Source of the DNA: DASSFG01 sp035547915
GTDB lineage: Bacteria; Planctomycetota; Planctomycetia; Pirellulales; JAICIG01
Reading direction: 5' to 3'
Length of the DNA stretch: 64,000 nt
Assembly: GCA_035547915.1 (NCBI GenBank)
Contig: DASZTS010000110.1
Location: 1-64,000 of the forward strand
Both the position numbers and the translations under genes were made by a program. Under the pieces are notes generated by a model. The model saw only the letters and a program-made list of their open reading frames with translations, searched no databases and was not told the DNA's origin. Shown piece after piece: positions 18,050-26,365 of this stretch. How positions within the stretch are numbered: position 1 is the stretch's first letter; each line of letters opens with the position of its first letter.

Positions 18050-19378
18050 TCACGGTGCGGTTGCTACGACGGGAACGTGAAAGGAACGCTTACCCGGCGT
18101 TCCCGCGGCACCGGTGCCGAGTTTCTTGATGTCCGCCGGGTGATAGAGATAAACGACACCGCCGATCTCCACGACAACATCCCAAGGAGTGGTCTCGGCC
18201 GTTGCGACGTTGCCAACGGTCGAAGGCGCTGGCGCGATTTCCGCCGCTGTCGCGCCCGACGCCTCAGACTCATCAGTCGTAGGGGCCTCGCTGGCGGGAG
18301 GCGCGGGATGTACCGTCGAATCGGTCGGCACCTGCACCACGAGGTGCCGCACTTCTACCGGCAGCGATGCATTGGCCAGCGCGGCCAACAACTCGTCGAG
18401 GCGCCGCTGATCGATCACAACCTTCAGGTAGACGAAGATCTGCTTGAACTCCGCGAAGGGCTGTTTGGCACCGGCTGCGAGCGGTTCGCCGTGCTCATCC
18501 AGGTATCGGCCGTTCACTTGGGCCTCGTCCGATCCGTCCGCGGCAGGTACCGCAGGCGCCTTGGACTTGGCCGGTTTGGCACCGTCGGGCAACCAAATGG
18601 TTGGCCCATTTTGGCAGGCAGCGGCCGTGGCCCATTGGGCGACGTCGAGCACGTCGATCTGCTTCAGCACAGCGTTGAGCGGCTCGGTCGTGTTCTCGTT
18701 CAGCGGGCTGAGCGCGTCGACGAGCGACTCAAACAGCCAAAGATCCTCCTGCCACATCCTTACGCGGGCTCCCGAAGGGATGCCCTTTTCCAGGTGATAT
18801 CGAGAGAGGATGGCCTCTCGGCTCTGGGGATTCCAGGCCACCAGGCCATCGAAATCGTCCGGATGGTCGGAGAAAGGGAGGTTTTCTATCGCCGGGGCGC
18901 TGCCGGCCGCCTTGGGACGTCGGAGCTGGAGCTTGCCGAAAACCCGCTCAAGCTCGGCCCGCATCACGGTTTCGTTGTAGGCCTTGCACAGAGAAGCGGG
19001 GAACTCTTCGGCGGGCTTGAGCTGGCTCGGGTCGACCGGCAGGTCGGCATTCTTGGGCCAGATCAAGACGTTCCGCTGCCGCTCGTAAAGCTCCTTCCAG
19101 AGTTCGACGAGCTGTTTCCTCAGGGCCGTGTTCTGGTCGTCGACCTGTTTCTTGGCGGCCGCATTGGGGCGCGCTCCTCCCGAGGGCGGCTTGCCGGCCT
19201 TTTCTAGCGATTTCTCGGCCGATTCGATCTGCTTGCGGTTCGTCGTGTAGGTCTTGACCAGCCCTTTCGAGGCCTCGCGCGCCCCATAGACGGCACCGCC
19301 ACAAGCCGCGATCAGAAAAAACCACAGCGCCAGATCGACTCTGGGAATGCGCAGGGGTTCGTCCAACGGTCCAAGCAT
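18050..19378 (-). CDS. Membrane-anchored protein of unknown function with coiled coil
   Basis: 442 residues. A short N-terminus, one TM helix (ALWFFLIAACGGAVYGA, about 17-33) and a long coiled coil (about 35-105) are followed by an alpha/beta region. This region contains WLPDGAKPAKS, a FAEFKQIFVYLKVVIDQRRLDELLAALANASLPVEVRHLVVQV-type segment (about 295-345) and a final beta strand pair. The order TM, coiled coil, then ferredoxin-like domain is reminiscent of PilN/PilO platform proteins, but sequence motifs are too weak to assign it. It is the first gene of a minus-strand run with the 666-residue protein, STAS and the GspE-like ATPase, which supports a role in the same machine. Confidence 0.6.
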   Translation of the reverse strand: MLGPLDEPLRIPRVDLALWFFLIAACGGAVYGAREASKGLVKTYTTNRKQIESAEKSLEKAGKPPSGGARPNAAAKKQVDDQNTALRKQLVELWKELYERQRNVLIWPKNADLPVDPSQLKPAEEFPASLCKAYNETVMRAELERVFGKLQLRRPKAAGSAPAIENLPFSDHPDDFDGLVAWNPQSREAILSRYHLEKGIPSGARVRMWQEDLWLFESLVDALSPLNENTTEPLNAVLKQIDVLDVAQWATAAACQNGPTIWLPDGAKPAKSKAPAVPAADGSDEAQVNGRYLDEHGEPLAAGAKQPFAEFKQIFVYLKVVIDQRRLDELLAALANASLPVEVRHLVVQVPTDSTVHPAPPASEAPTTDESEASGATAAEIAPAPSTVGNVATAETTPWDVVVEIGGVVYLYHPADIKKLGTGAAGTPGKRSFHVPVVATAP

Positions 19379-19709
19379 GGCGGCTGCTCGTGAAAAAGGG
19401 TTGGTCCTATTATCTTGATGGGGCAGCGGTTTGGAAGCGTCTTAATGAATTCCTCACAATCTGTCCGCCGGTGGTCATTCGCATGCTTTCGTCCGACGGG
19501 CATCTTCTGGACGTCGGGTCAACCCCCGTGCGGCCCGTGTGAATTCCTAACCGATCGCTTATCGATTTCTGACGCATGCCTGTCACGTTGAGAGTCTGTC
19601 CACGAACCGAATTTAGAATTGCTGGCGGTCTCGCCTTGTAGCCTGTTTTTGAATAGACACGAAGCTCCTATCAGCACGCCTTTTCCGACTAGCGCGAAGC
19701 CGGACGAAT
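19379..19709. other. Divergent intergenic region
   Basis: 331 nt between the unknown coiled-coil protein gene (minus) and a glycosyltransferase gene (plus). No gene supported. A minus-strand GATAAT (19409-19414) with a weak TTCCAA 16 nt upstream could serve the minus gene. On the plus strand TTGAGA (19588-19593) and TAGAAT (19614-19619) are 20 nt apart, too far for a standard promoter. Confidence 0.35.
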
Positions 19710-20831
19710 ATGCCAACCTTCCTCTGGATCGCTGACGACCCGCCGCAGAGCGACATCCGGCGTGGCAGGTCGGAGGAGCCGAGTCTGCTTGAGATGGAAC
19801 CGTCAGGCCCGACACTTCCCGAATTTCAGAACTCCAGCGAGCCGGCTGCGGTACGGGAACGAATCCCGACTGTTCGTAACGATCACCGGGTGGCCGCGGT
19901 GATTCCGTGCTACCGTGTGCGGACCCACATCCTCGACGTACTGGCGACGATCGGGACGGAGGTGCAAGCCATCTACGTAGTTGACGACGCCTGTCCCGAG
20001 CAATCGGGCAAGCACGTCGAATCGCATTGCGACGATCCTCGCGTTACCGTGATTTATCAGCCCGTGAATTCTGGGGTCGGTGGAGCGACGCTGGCCGGCT
20101 TCGTGCGGGCCAGGTCGGAGGGTGCCGAGATCGTCGTCAAGCTCGATGGCGACGGACAGATGGATGCCTCGCGCATCTCCGCCTTGATTCGGCCCTTGTT
20201 GGAAGGGTTGGCCGACTATGCCAAGGCCAATCGGTTCTTCGCTCCCGAACTCTTGGGCGATATGCCCATCCTTCGCCTGTTGGGGAACTCGGCTCTATCG
20301 TTCATCAGCAAGATCTCCAGCGGCTACTGGCGCGTCATGGATCCCACGAATGGCTTCGTGGCGATGCACACGAAGATTCTTGGCGTGCTGCCGATCGACA
20401 AGATCGACCGCACCTTTTTCTTCGAGAGCGATCTGTTGTTCCGCTTGAATACCTTACGGGCCGTGGTGGCGGAAGTTCCGATGCCGGCCCGCTACGGCAA
20501 CGAGGTCAGCAACTTACGCGTCGCACGGGCCATTTTGCCGTTTGCGGCTAAGCACTTGCGCTGCTTCATCAAGCGGATCTTTTACAATTACTTCTTGCGC
20601 GATTTCAACTTAGGTTCTGTGCAGTTGGTCGCCGGTACGTTCTTGACGCTGTTTGGGGCGATTTTTGGCGGCCTGGCCTGGTGGCAACACGCACAGATCA
20701 ACCAGGCGACCCCTACCGGGACCGTGATGATTGCCGCCCTGCCGATCCTCGTCGGCATTCAGCTCCTGCTTTCGGCCGTCAACTACGACATTTTGAGTGA
20801 GCCGCGCATGCCGTTGCATCGGCAACTCTAG
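19710..20831 (+). CDS. GT2 glycosyltransferase with C-terminal TM pair (GtrB/DPM1-like)
   Basis: 373 residues. The GT-A domain starts at about residue 60 (VAAVIPCYRVRTHILDVL) with VVDDACPEQSG, NSGVGGATLAGF and the acidic motif LDGDGQMD. MDPTNGFVAMHTKIL corresponds to the acceptor loop, and two hydrophobic helices lie near the C-terminus (about 305-325 and 335-360). Such enzymes transfer sugar from a nucleotide to polyprenyl phosphate at the inner membrane. The long N-terminal segment before the catalytic domain is unusual; ATG 19794 is an alternative start. It begins the polysaccharide locus and stands alone on the plus strand. Confidence 0.85.
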   Translation: MPTFLWIADDPPQSDIRRGRSEEPSLLEMEPSGPTLPEFQNSSEPAAVRERIPTVRNDHRVAAVIPCYRVRTHILDVLATIGTEVQAIYVVDDACPEQSGKHVESHCDDPRVTVIYQPVNSGVGGATLAGFVRARSEGAEIVVKLDGDGQMDASRISALIRPLLEGLADYAKANRFFAPELLGDMPILRLLGNSALSFISKISSGYWRVMDPTNGFVAMHTKILGVLPIDKIDRTFFFESDLLFRLNTLRAVVAEVPMPARYGNEVSNLRVARAILPFAAKHLRCFIKRIFYNYFLRDFNLGSVQLVAGTFLTLFGAIFGGLAWWQHAQINQATPTGTVMIAALPILVGIQLLLSAVNYDILSEPRMPLHRQL

Positions 20832-21039
20832 ATCTAGGCCAGCGTGAAATCTAGGCTGGCGTCCGGCCACGATCTATACGCTACGAAATGCAACCGCATG
20901 GCTCCGCTTTTTGCCTTCACCCTTTTTTGGGCGTCGTCGCTCTTGTTCCTCGTTGAGCCATACGAGCCTCTGGGGAATTGCGAAATGGTGGGATTAGTTC
21001 GGCCTCGCTGCCCGGTTCCGAGCTGCGACGCGTGATTCA

Positions 21040-21936
21040 CTATCGGCCGAGCCGCGCTAGAAGCCGAGCCTTTTCAAGGGCCGCGCCGGTTTGCAGCCGG
21101 CAGGCGTCGCACACGATGCACCAAGCCAGATTGAGCCGGACGATGGTCTTGCGGCGGGCAACCCTCGCCACGTCGGACCATCCGCGCGCGGCGGCCTCCT
21201 CTTCGAGCATGGCGTACAGCGTCGACTCTTCGTGAAACCGTACCAGGTCGCGCGTGTACTCCTCGGTAGCGTTCTGGCCGTGCCGCCGGTAGTGGTAGGC
21301 GACACGTCGAACTCCCACGAGCGTTTCGCCGTCGAGCAATAAACGGGTGGTTAAATCGAGGTCTTGCACCATCTTCCAGTGCTGCGAAAAGCGATGTTTT
21401 CCCACGACGCGCCGACGGTAGCAGAGTGTCGGACACATGATGAAATTGCCCCGCAGCAGTGCCTTGACGCCGTCACGTCCCACCAATTCGATCGGTTGTC
21501 GGCCGCGTGGCTTTAGCGCACCTTTCACCAACTCCGGCAACGAAAATCGCCTCGCTCCGTGGCGATCGATGACCTGGGCGTCGCAAAACAGGGCTGCTGC
21601 CCGCGGGTGCCGATCGGCTTCCTCCCGCATCGTGGCGGCGTAGTTCGACCCGAGCTCATCGTCGGCGTGGAGCAGGGTGACGAGGTCGGTGTCGGCAAGA
21701 TCGAGGCAACGGTTCCAGTTACCGGCCATGCCCAATCGACGTTCATTGCCGTGGTAGCGGATGCGAGGATCTTCAAAGCGGGCAACGACTTCCGCGATTT
21801 CGCGCGGTTGGGAGCCGTCGTCGCTTACCAAGAGCTTCCAATCACCGTCGTCCTGGCGGAGCACACTTTCGATCGCCTTTTGCAAGTAGGCCGGATTGCT
21901 GTAATAAGGAATGGCAAAGGTGATCGACGGCAACAT
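21040..21936 (-). CDS. GT2 glycosyltransferase
   Basis: 298 residues from ATG 21936, where the GT-A fold begins immediately (LPSITFAIPYYSNPAYL); a TTG-started extension to 21987 would overlap a candidate promoter. Motifs: LLVSDDGSQP, NERRLGMAGNWNRCL, HADDEL as the DxD-type metal site, and MVQDLDLTTRLLLDG near the acceptor side, followed by basic helices. It is soluble and probably cytosolic, adding a sugar to a lipid-linked or protein-linked chain. It converges with the previous GT2 gene across 208 nt that hold a short imperfect repeat (ATCTAGGCCAGCGT / ATCTAGGCTGGCGT, 20828-20857) and nothing else clear. Confidence 0.85.
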   Translation of the reverse strand: MLPSITFAIPYYSNPAYLQKAIESVLRQDDGDWKLLVSDDGSQPREIAEVVARFEDPRIRYHGNERRLGMAGNWNRCLDLADTDLVTLLHADDELGSNYAATMREEADRHPRAAALFCDAQVIDRHGARRFSLPELVKGALKPRGRQPIELVGRDGVKALLRGNFIMCPTLCYRRRVVGKHRFSQHWKMVQDLDLTTRLLLDGETLVGVRRVAYHYRRHGQNATEEYTRDLVRFHEESTLYAMLEEEAAARGWSDVARVARRKTIVRLNLAWCIVCDACRLQTGAALEKARLLARLGR

Positions 21937-21958
21937 GCTAACTCGCGCTGGGGTTACG

Positions 21959-21987
21959 AGTGTCGACGTTCTCTGCCTGGCGGTCAA
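21959..21987 (-). promoter_or_regulatory. Weak promoter candidate for the GT2 gene
   Basis: Minus strand: TTGACC (21982-21987), 17-nt spacer, GACACT (21959-21964), 23 nt before the start codon at 21936. The -35 is good and the -10 poor. The TTTAGCGC repeat core copy 2 lies about 20 nt further upstream, a spacing similar to that at the STAS gene. Confidence 0.3.
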
Positions 21988-22007
21988 GCGTGACGGTAAA
22001 ATGGGTC

Positions 22008-22075
22008 TTTAGCGCAACCCTAATGAAATGATCGTCTTGTGGCCCTTTCGCAGGCTCAAACCCATGTGGTAGCTT
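22008..22075 (+). repeat. Promoter-like repeat, copy 2
   Basis: Core TTTAGCGCAACCCTAATGAAA (22008-22028, one base longer than 20, so see also copy 3), then TGGCCC, TTTCGCAGGCTCAAACCC and TGTGGTAGCTT. Copy 3 repeats these blocks in the same order with an 8-nt shorter gap after the core. TTCGCA (22047-22052), 17 nt, and TAGCTT with an extended TGG (22070-22075) could form -35 and -10 elements. A start near 22082 would fall at the foot of the hairpin RNA candidate. Confidence 0.55.
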
Positions 22076-22076
22076 A

Positions 22077-22175
22077 GAGCGGCTGACAAAACCCGGAGGC
22101 CAGAGCACCGTGGGAAAAAAATCGGCCGTGAAACGCCGATTTTCGCAAGCCCGGGCCGGTTTTGTCGGTTGCTCT
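22077..22175 (+). ncRNA. Candidate structured small RNA (long two-part stem-loop)
   Basis: Positions 22077-22096 pair with 22157-22175: GAGCGGCTGACAAAACC against GGTTTTGTCGGTTGCTC, with three G-U wobbles and one bulge, about 19 bp. Inside, AAAATCGGC (22118-22126) and GCCGATTTT (22135-22143) form a perfect 9-bp hairpin flanked by A- and T-tracts. GCTT (22072-22075) can extend the base with AAGC (22179-22182). The G-U pairs favour plus-strand RNA folding over a simple DNA palindrome. No protein gene fits here. Pairing is seen; transcription is inferred from the promoter-like repeat directly upstream. Confidence 0.5.
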
Positions 22176-22182
22176 TAAAGCC

Positions 22183-22591
22183 TGTCGTCGGCATGGCGGT
22201 ACGCGGTCCTCGGAAGGCTCTTCGTCGATTTCATTGGGGCCACGAGGAAACGGCTCCGTTAGGCAGAACACCAGGGTATCGTCATTTTTTGTAGGCGCCT
22301 CCGGAAGCGCGATTCAGATCAAGGCAGATTTGCTGGGAGAAGATCCATTCCGCCTTGATCGGTGCGGCCGGCTTGGTGGCGCCAAAACACCTGCGAGCGA
22401 TCCGCGCCACGGGCAATGATCTCGTTTGGGTGGTTGCCCCGCACGACTCCGTCGGCGTGCTTTAGGGAAATCGATCGCTTCATCGAGAAGTGCCGCCGGG
22501 AGCAGCGTATGCACTATGTGTCGATCTGCTAATCGAACTAGAATAAGAATTGGCCCCGTTGGAACCCGGGGCCTTCGTACCGACCTCGTGA
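22183..22591. other. Intergenic region with inverted repeats, no gene
   Basis: 409 nt before exporter 1. GATCAAGGC (22317-22325) and GCCTTGATC (22352-22360) form a perfect 9-bp inverted repeat around 26 nt. GGCCCCG (22552-22558) and CGGGGCC (22567-22573) form a 7-bp hairpin without a T-tract. The short open frame crossing the left part has no recognisable product. Confidence 0.4.
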
Positions 22592-22651
22592 TTTAGCGCA
22601 AACCTAACAAAAACATGGCCCATTCCGCCAGCCAAATCCGCGTGGTAACCT
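22592..22651 (+). repeat. Promoter-like repeat, copy 3, upstream of exporter 1
   Basis: Core at 22592-22612, then TGGCCCATTCCGCCAGCCAAATCC in the order seen in copy 2 and CGTGGTAACCT. TTCCGC (22623-22628), 17 nt, TAACCT (22646-22651) with an extended TGG could be the promoter of the wzm-like gene. Transcription would then start near 22658, three bases before its ATG, giving a nearly leaderless mRNA. Similarity to copy 2 is seen; promoter function is inferred. Confidence 0.55.
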
Positions 22652-22660
22652 CGTGAGTCT

Positions 22661-23527
22661 ATGGAAGCACGGCCAACTGTTCACGCCGCTATACCTCCGT
22701 CGGCCGACCTCGTCTGGTACTCCGCGCGGCGACCTTGGGCGGTCATCGATCTGACGGACTTGTGGCGCTATCGCGATCTGGTGGCAATTCTAGCTTTGCG
22801 CGACGTGAAGGTTCGCTATCGGCAGACGATCATCGGGATTGCTTGGGCGCTCATCCAGCCCTTGGCCCAATTGGTCATCTTCGCCGTGCTGTTCGGCTTG
22901 TTAGGGCGCACGCCAGTCGAGCCTAGCATGCCGTTTGTCGTTTCGGCCATGTGCGGTCTAGTGGTCTGGCAGCTTTTTTCACAGTCGGTTTCGGGCGCCA
23001 GCCAGAGCTTGGTGGCAAACACAAACCTGGTGACCAAAGTCTATTTCCCTCGGCTGGTTTTGCCGTTGGCGGCGGTGTTAGGCGTCCTCGTCGATTTTGC
23101 GGTCGGCATGGCGTTGCTCGCTGTGCTGATGCTCTCATTCGGTGTCCTCCCGACTGTCGCCATAATTACGGTGCCTTTCTTTGTTCTTTTGACGCTGCTT
23201 GTGGCGCTCGCCATCGCGATCTGGCTTTCAGCCCTCAGCGCGTTGTATCGTGACTTTCAATATGTCGTTCCATTCCTGTTACAAGTGGCGTTCTTCGTGA
23301 GTCCGGTGATCTACCAGACCAGCGCGCTCATACCGGCCACCTGGCGGCCGCTCTATGCGCTCAACCCGTTGGCCGGCGCCATCGACGGCTTTCGTTGGGC
23401 AATGTCCGGACAAGGGCACTTTCCATGGCTGACCGTCGGCGTCTCTATCCCGCTGTTAGCCTTGGCTCTGTCGACGGGCCTGCTCTATTTCCGGCGCGTT
23501 GAGCGCACCTTTGCCGATCGGATCTGA
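22661..23527 (+). CDS. ABC-2 polysaccharide exporter permease, Wzm-type (exporter 1)
   Basis: 288 residues with six hydrophobic segments of the ABC2_membrane family. Family signatures include LRDVKVRYRQTIIGIAWAL before helix 1 and LSALYRDFQYVVPFLLQ and FFVSPVIY in the second half, with the usual C-terminal NPLAGAIDGFRW. It forms the membrane channel that moves lipid-linked O-antigen, capsule or teichoic-type glycans across the inner membrane. No clear ribosome site precedes the ATG at 22661. The ATPase gene follows after 5 nt. The gene begins an eight- to fifteen-gene plus-strand run. Confidence 0.93.
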   Translation: MEARPTVHAAIPPSADLVWYSARRPWAVIDLTDLWRYRDLVAILALRDVKVRYRQTIIGIAWALIQPLAQLVIFAVLFGLLGRTPVEPSMPFVVSAMCGLVVWQLFSQSVSGASQSLVANTNLVTKVYFPRLVLPLAAVLGVLVDFAVGMALLAVLMLSFGVLPTVAIITVPFFVLLTLLVALAIAIWLSALSALYRDFQYVVPFLLQVAFFVSPVIYQTSALIPATWRPLYALNPLAGAIDGFRWAMSGQGHFPWLTVGVSIPLLALALSTGLLYFRRVERTFADRI

Positions 23528-23532
23528 CCGTC

Positions 23533-24861
23533 ATGACCCGCCCGGCAGTCCGCGTCGAAAGTTTGAGCAAGTGCTATCGGATCGGTTCGCGCGAACCGTA
23601 TCACCGCTTCTCCGAGCTGCTCTTGCGCTGGGGACGTCGCGCTATAATAGCCCCTCGCGAGTGGATGCACCGCGCTCGCTTGGGAGCCGTGCCTAATGGA
23701 AACCCACACGACCCGGCATCGAACCATTTTTGGGCGCTGAAAGACGTTTCCTTCGAGGTCCACGAAGGAGAAGTACTGGGTATCGTCGGACGCAACGGGG
23801 CGGGTAAGAGCACTCTATTAAAGATCCTGGCGCGGATCACCGAGCCGACCGCGGGCCGTTTTGGGCTCCGCGGCAGGGTGGCTAGCCTACTGGAGGTAGG
23901 AACGGGCTTTCACCCCGAGTTAACGGGGCGCGACAACATCTACCTCAACGGCGCTGTGCTCGGGATGACGCGTAAGGAAATCCATCGCAAGTTTGATGAA
24001 ATCGTTGCATTTGCCGAAACCGAGCGATTCCTGGAGACGCCGGTGAAGCACTATTCCAGCGGCATGCATATGCGGCTGGCGTTTGCCGTCGCTGCCCACC
24101 TTGAGCCGGAGATTCTCATTGTCGACGAGGTGCTTGCTGTCGGCGATCCGGAATTTCAGAAAAAGTGTATCGGGCGAATGGGCGAAGTCGCGCGCAGCGG
24201 ACGCACCGTGTTGCTGGTGAGTCATGACCTAAATTCAATAGCCACTCTCGCTGACCGGTGCATTCTCCTTCATGCCGGCAAACTCTTGTCCGCAGACAAC
24301 ACCGCAACGGTTCTCAATACATACGCGGAATCATTACATCGGAGCGAGGATACCGTTTACGAAGACGCCAAATCGCAAAACTCGCCAAAGGTAATCTTTG
24401 CCGCGGTTGAAACAAGTTCCCCGGGCAACCTGCACCTATACGGTCGGCCGCTTCGTGTCCGCCTCGAGATCGCCACACCGCGAGCGCTAGCAAATGCGAG
24501 AGTTTCATTCCAGTTTGTCAACGCCCGCGGTACGCCGGTCGCTCATTTATGGACCTTTGATTCGGATCGCCCAATGCTGCGCTCCGCGGGGCACCATCGC
24601 TTAGTCTGCACGATCGACTCACCCAGGCTTTACATGGGGCGTTACACGTTAAACGTCTATTTCGGTGAAACCGTATTGCGTGACATTTGCCCGTTCGAAG
24701 TCTCGATGCGCGAGATGCCACGCGAGCTCCCGTGGCAGCCTGACACATGCGCCTATCTTGAGGACGCATCCTGGGAGATCCATGACGTCCCTACCGACAG
24801 CCTGGAAGGCGCGCACGGCTCAAAACACTACTACAACGAAGCGATCATAACGACCAAATGA
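23533..24861 (+). CDS. ABC polysaccharide exporter ATPase, Wzt-type with C-terminal glycan-binding domain (exporter 1)
   Basis: 442 residues. The N-terminal ATPase has Walker A GRNGAGKSTLLK, signature YSSGMHMRLAF, Walker B ILIVDEVLAVGD and H-loop LVSHDLN. The C-terminal part (about residues 280-425) is a beta-rich Wzt_C-like domain (LHLYGRPLRVRLEIATP, then YMGRYTLNVYFGE). In known Wzt proteins this domain recognises a terminal modification, often methyl or phosphate, on the finished chain. Three methyltransferase genes follow directly, in line with terminal methylation as the export signal. Its stop overlaps the next start (ATGA). Confidence 0.93.
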   Translation: MTRPAVRVESLSKCYRIGSREPYHRFSELLLRWGRRAIIAPREWMHRARLGAVPNGNPHDPASNHFWALKDVSFEVHEGEVLGIVGRNGAGKSTLLKILARITEPTAGRFGLRGRVASLLEVGTGFHPELTGRDNIYLNGAVLGMTRKEIHRKFDEIVAFAETERFLETPVKHYSSGMHMRLAFAVAAHLEPEILIVDEVLAVGDPEFQKKCIGRMGEVARSGRTVLLVSHDLNSIATLADRCILLHAGKLLSADNTATVLNTYAESLHRSEDTVYEDAKSQNSPKVIFAAVETSSPGNLHLYGRPLRVRLEIATPRALANARVSFQFVNARGTPVAHLWTFDSDRPMLRSAGHHRLVCTIDSPRLYMGRYTLNVYFGETVLRDICPFEVSMREMPRELPWQPDTCAYLEDASWEIHDVPTDSLEGAHGSKHYYNEAIITTK

Positions 24862-25568
24862 TTCCTACTGCGCAGACTGTTCGACACTTCCTCGGCCGTA
24901 GACATGGCCGATCGCCAACATACGGCAAACGGATGAAGATTGCAGGCGCGCTGTCTATGGGGGGCCTCGCCGTTGCGGAAGCCCATGCTCGCTTGATGGA
25001 AGATGTAGTGAAAAGGGGTGTGCTAGGCGACGTGGTAGAAGTAGGTGTATATCGAGGCGGCTCGGCGTGTGCGTTTGCGGCTGGTTTTGGTAATCTCGCG
25101 CGCCGGCTCTGGTTGTACGATTCCTTTGCGGGCATGTCACAGACCTCGGAAAAAGATGGAGCGGAGGCCGCCAAGTTTGTCGGCGCCTGCGCGGCTTCGG
25201 AGGACCAGGTCGGCGAGGCCCTTGAGCGCATTGGTATCCCCAAGACGGGCTACGTGATACGGAAAGGCTGGATTGCGGATACCCTACCGGTGGATCCGCC
25301 ACCTGTGATCGCTCTCTTGCACATCGATGTTGACTGGTACGAAAATGTCCTACTTACGCTGGAACATCTTTACGATCGCGTGTCGACCGGCGGGGTGATC
25401 ATTCTTGACGACTTTGGTCATTGGGAGGGGTGCCGAGAAGCTTTTTACGATTTCTGCACTCGCCGATCGTTGCGACCTCTGCTGGAACGCTTCGGGCATA
25501 GTCAGGCGTATTGGATTAAAGAAAAGTGCCATAACCGCGATGAGTGGATCGACCTAGCGGACGTTTGA
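24858..25568 (+). CDS. TylF-type sugar O-methyltransferase
   Basis: 236 residues, starting inside the stop of the Wzt gene (ATGA). It belongs to the macrocin O-methyltransferase family: EVGVYRGGSACAFA binds S-adenosylmethionine, WLYDSFAGM follows, and HIDVDWYE with LDDFGHWEG supplies the acidic residues that bind Mg2+ in this family. Likely role: O-methylation of a sugar in the exported glycan, possibly the terminal cap read by the neighbouring Wzt C-terminal domain. Base composition from about here to 28.5 kb is visibly lower in GC than in flanking genes, suggesting a different origin. Confidence 0.88.
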   Translation: MIPTAQTVRHFLGRRHGRSPTYGKRMKIAGALSMGGLAVAEAHARLMEDVVKRGVLGDVVEVGVYRGGSACAFAAGFGNLARRLWLYDSFAGMSQTSEKDGAEAAKFVGACAASEDQVGEALERIGIPKTGYVIRKGWIADTLPVDPPPVIALLHIDVDWYENVLLTLEHLYDRVSTGGVIILDDFGHWEGCREAFYDFCTRRSLRPLLERFGHSQAYWIKEKCHNRDEWIDLADV

Positions 25569-25576
25569 AGCAAGAA

Positions 25577-26365
25577 ATGTACTCAGTCGACTGGCTCAAC
25601 AGGATCCGTTCGGAGGAACTAGCCACCGTCGCGGAATGGCTTGTGCCGCCGTTGCGCATACTTGAGATCGGCGCGGGAACCGGAGCTCAAGCCCGGTCAC
25701 TCGCCAGCGCCGGTTTCGACGTTACCTCGCTAGATCTGCCGGGCTCGAGCTACGCACGCGATCGCGTGTATCCCGTAAGAGAATATGACGGAAAGACGCT
25801 GCCATTTCCCGACGGGGCTTTCCAAATGATCTACTCTTCAAACGTCCTTGAACACGTCATCGATCTACCCTCGATGATGGCTGAGTGCCGGCGAGTCCTA
25901 TCTCCCCGCGGCGGTTGTATCCACGTGCTTCCAACCAGTGCATGGCGATTCTGGACAACTGCCGCGCATTTTCCCGCTCTGGTGCCTAGCGCTCCGCGAC
26001 TCAGCGCGGATGCGTGGCGCCAATGTCAGGCCTATGACCCGTTACAGCGAATCGCCAAGACGGCCGCCACAGTTACCGCATCGCTAATGGACACATTTCT
26101 GCCCAGCCGTCACGGCGAGCGTGGAGATTGCATGTCCGAGATATCGCTATTTAGCCACCAAGCTTGGCGTAAATGTTTCGAGAGTAATGGCTTCTATGTT
26201 CGGCGATGGCGGCCGCTTGGTCTTTTCTACACAGGCTACGGTGTACTTGGCGCGAATGTTCCGATTAGCGTCCGACGCAGAATGTCGCGTCTCTTCGGAA
26301 GCGCCTGCAACGTGTACGAGCTTTACCGCGTCGGTGACAAAACGTTCTGCACGAGGACGAAGTAG
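25577..26365 (+). CDS. Class I SAM-dependent methyltransferase
   Basis: 262 residues from ATG 25577; an in-frame GTG at 25544 would overlap the TylF-type gene by 25 nt. Rossmann motif I is ILEIGAGTGAQA, motif II DVTSLDLPG, and NVLEHVIDLPSMMAECRRVLSPRG marks the Methyltransf_11 group. The C-terminal region (about 160-262) is extended and may hold the acceptor site. It is placed between two other methyltransferases in a tightly packed run, so glycan or glycolipid methylation is the likely role. Substrate unknown. Confidence 0.82.
   Translation: MYSVDWLNRIRSEELATVAEWLVPPLRILEIGAGTGAQARSLASAGFDVTSLDLPGSSYARDRVYPVREYDGKTLPFPDGAFQMIYSSNVLEHVIDLPSMMAECRRVLSPRGGCIHVLPTSAWRFWTTAAHFPALVPSAPRLSADAWRQCQAYDPLQRIAKTAATVTASLMDTFLPSRHGERGDCMSEISLFSHQAWRKCFESNGFYVRRWRPLGLFYTGYGVLGANVPISVRRRMSRLFGSACNVYELYRVGDKTFCTRTK

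Noticed and set aside
17927..19207. 426-codon plus-strand open frame opposite the coiled-coil protein
   Set aside because: Arg-rich low-complexity product; the minus-strand gene has a good TM and coiled-coil pattern and fits its operon.
22038..22060. TGGCCC block of the repeat as a sigma54 promoter
   Set aside because: The GC dinucleotide of the -12 element is not at the required GG-N10-GC spacing in either copy.
22162..22419. 85-codon open frame in the hairpin-rich intergenic region
   Set aside because: No ATG, no ribosome site, overlaps the RNA stem, and no recognisable product.
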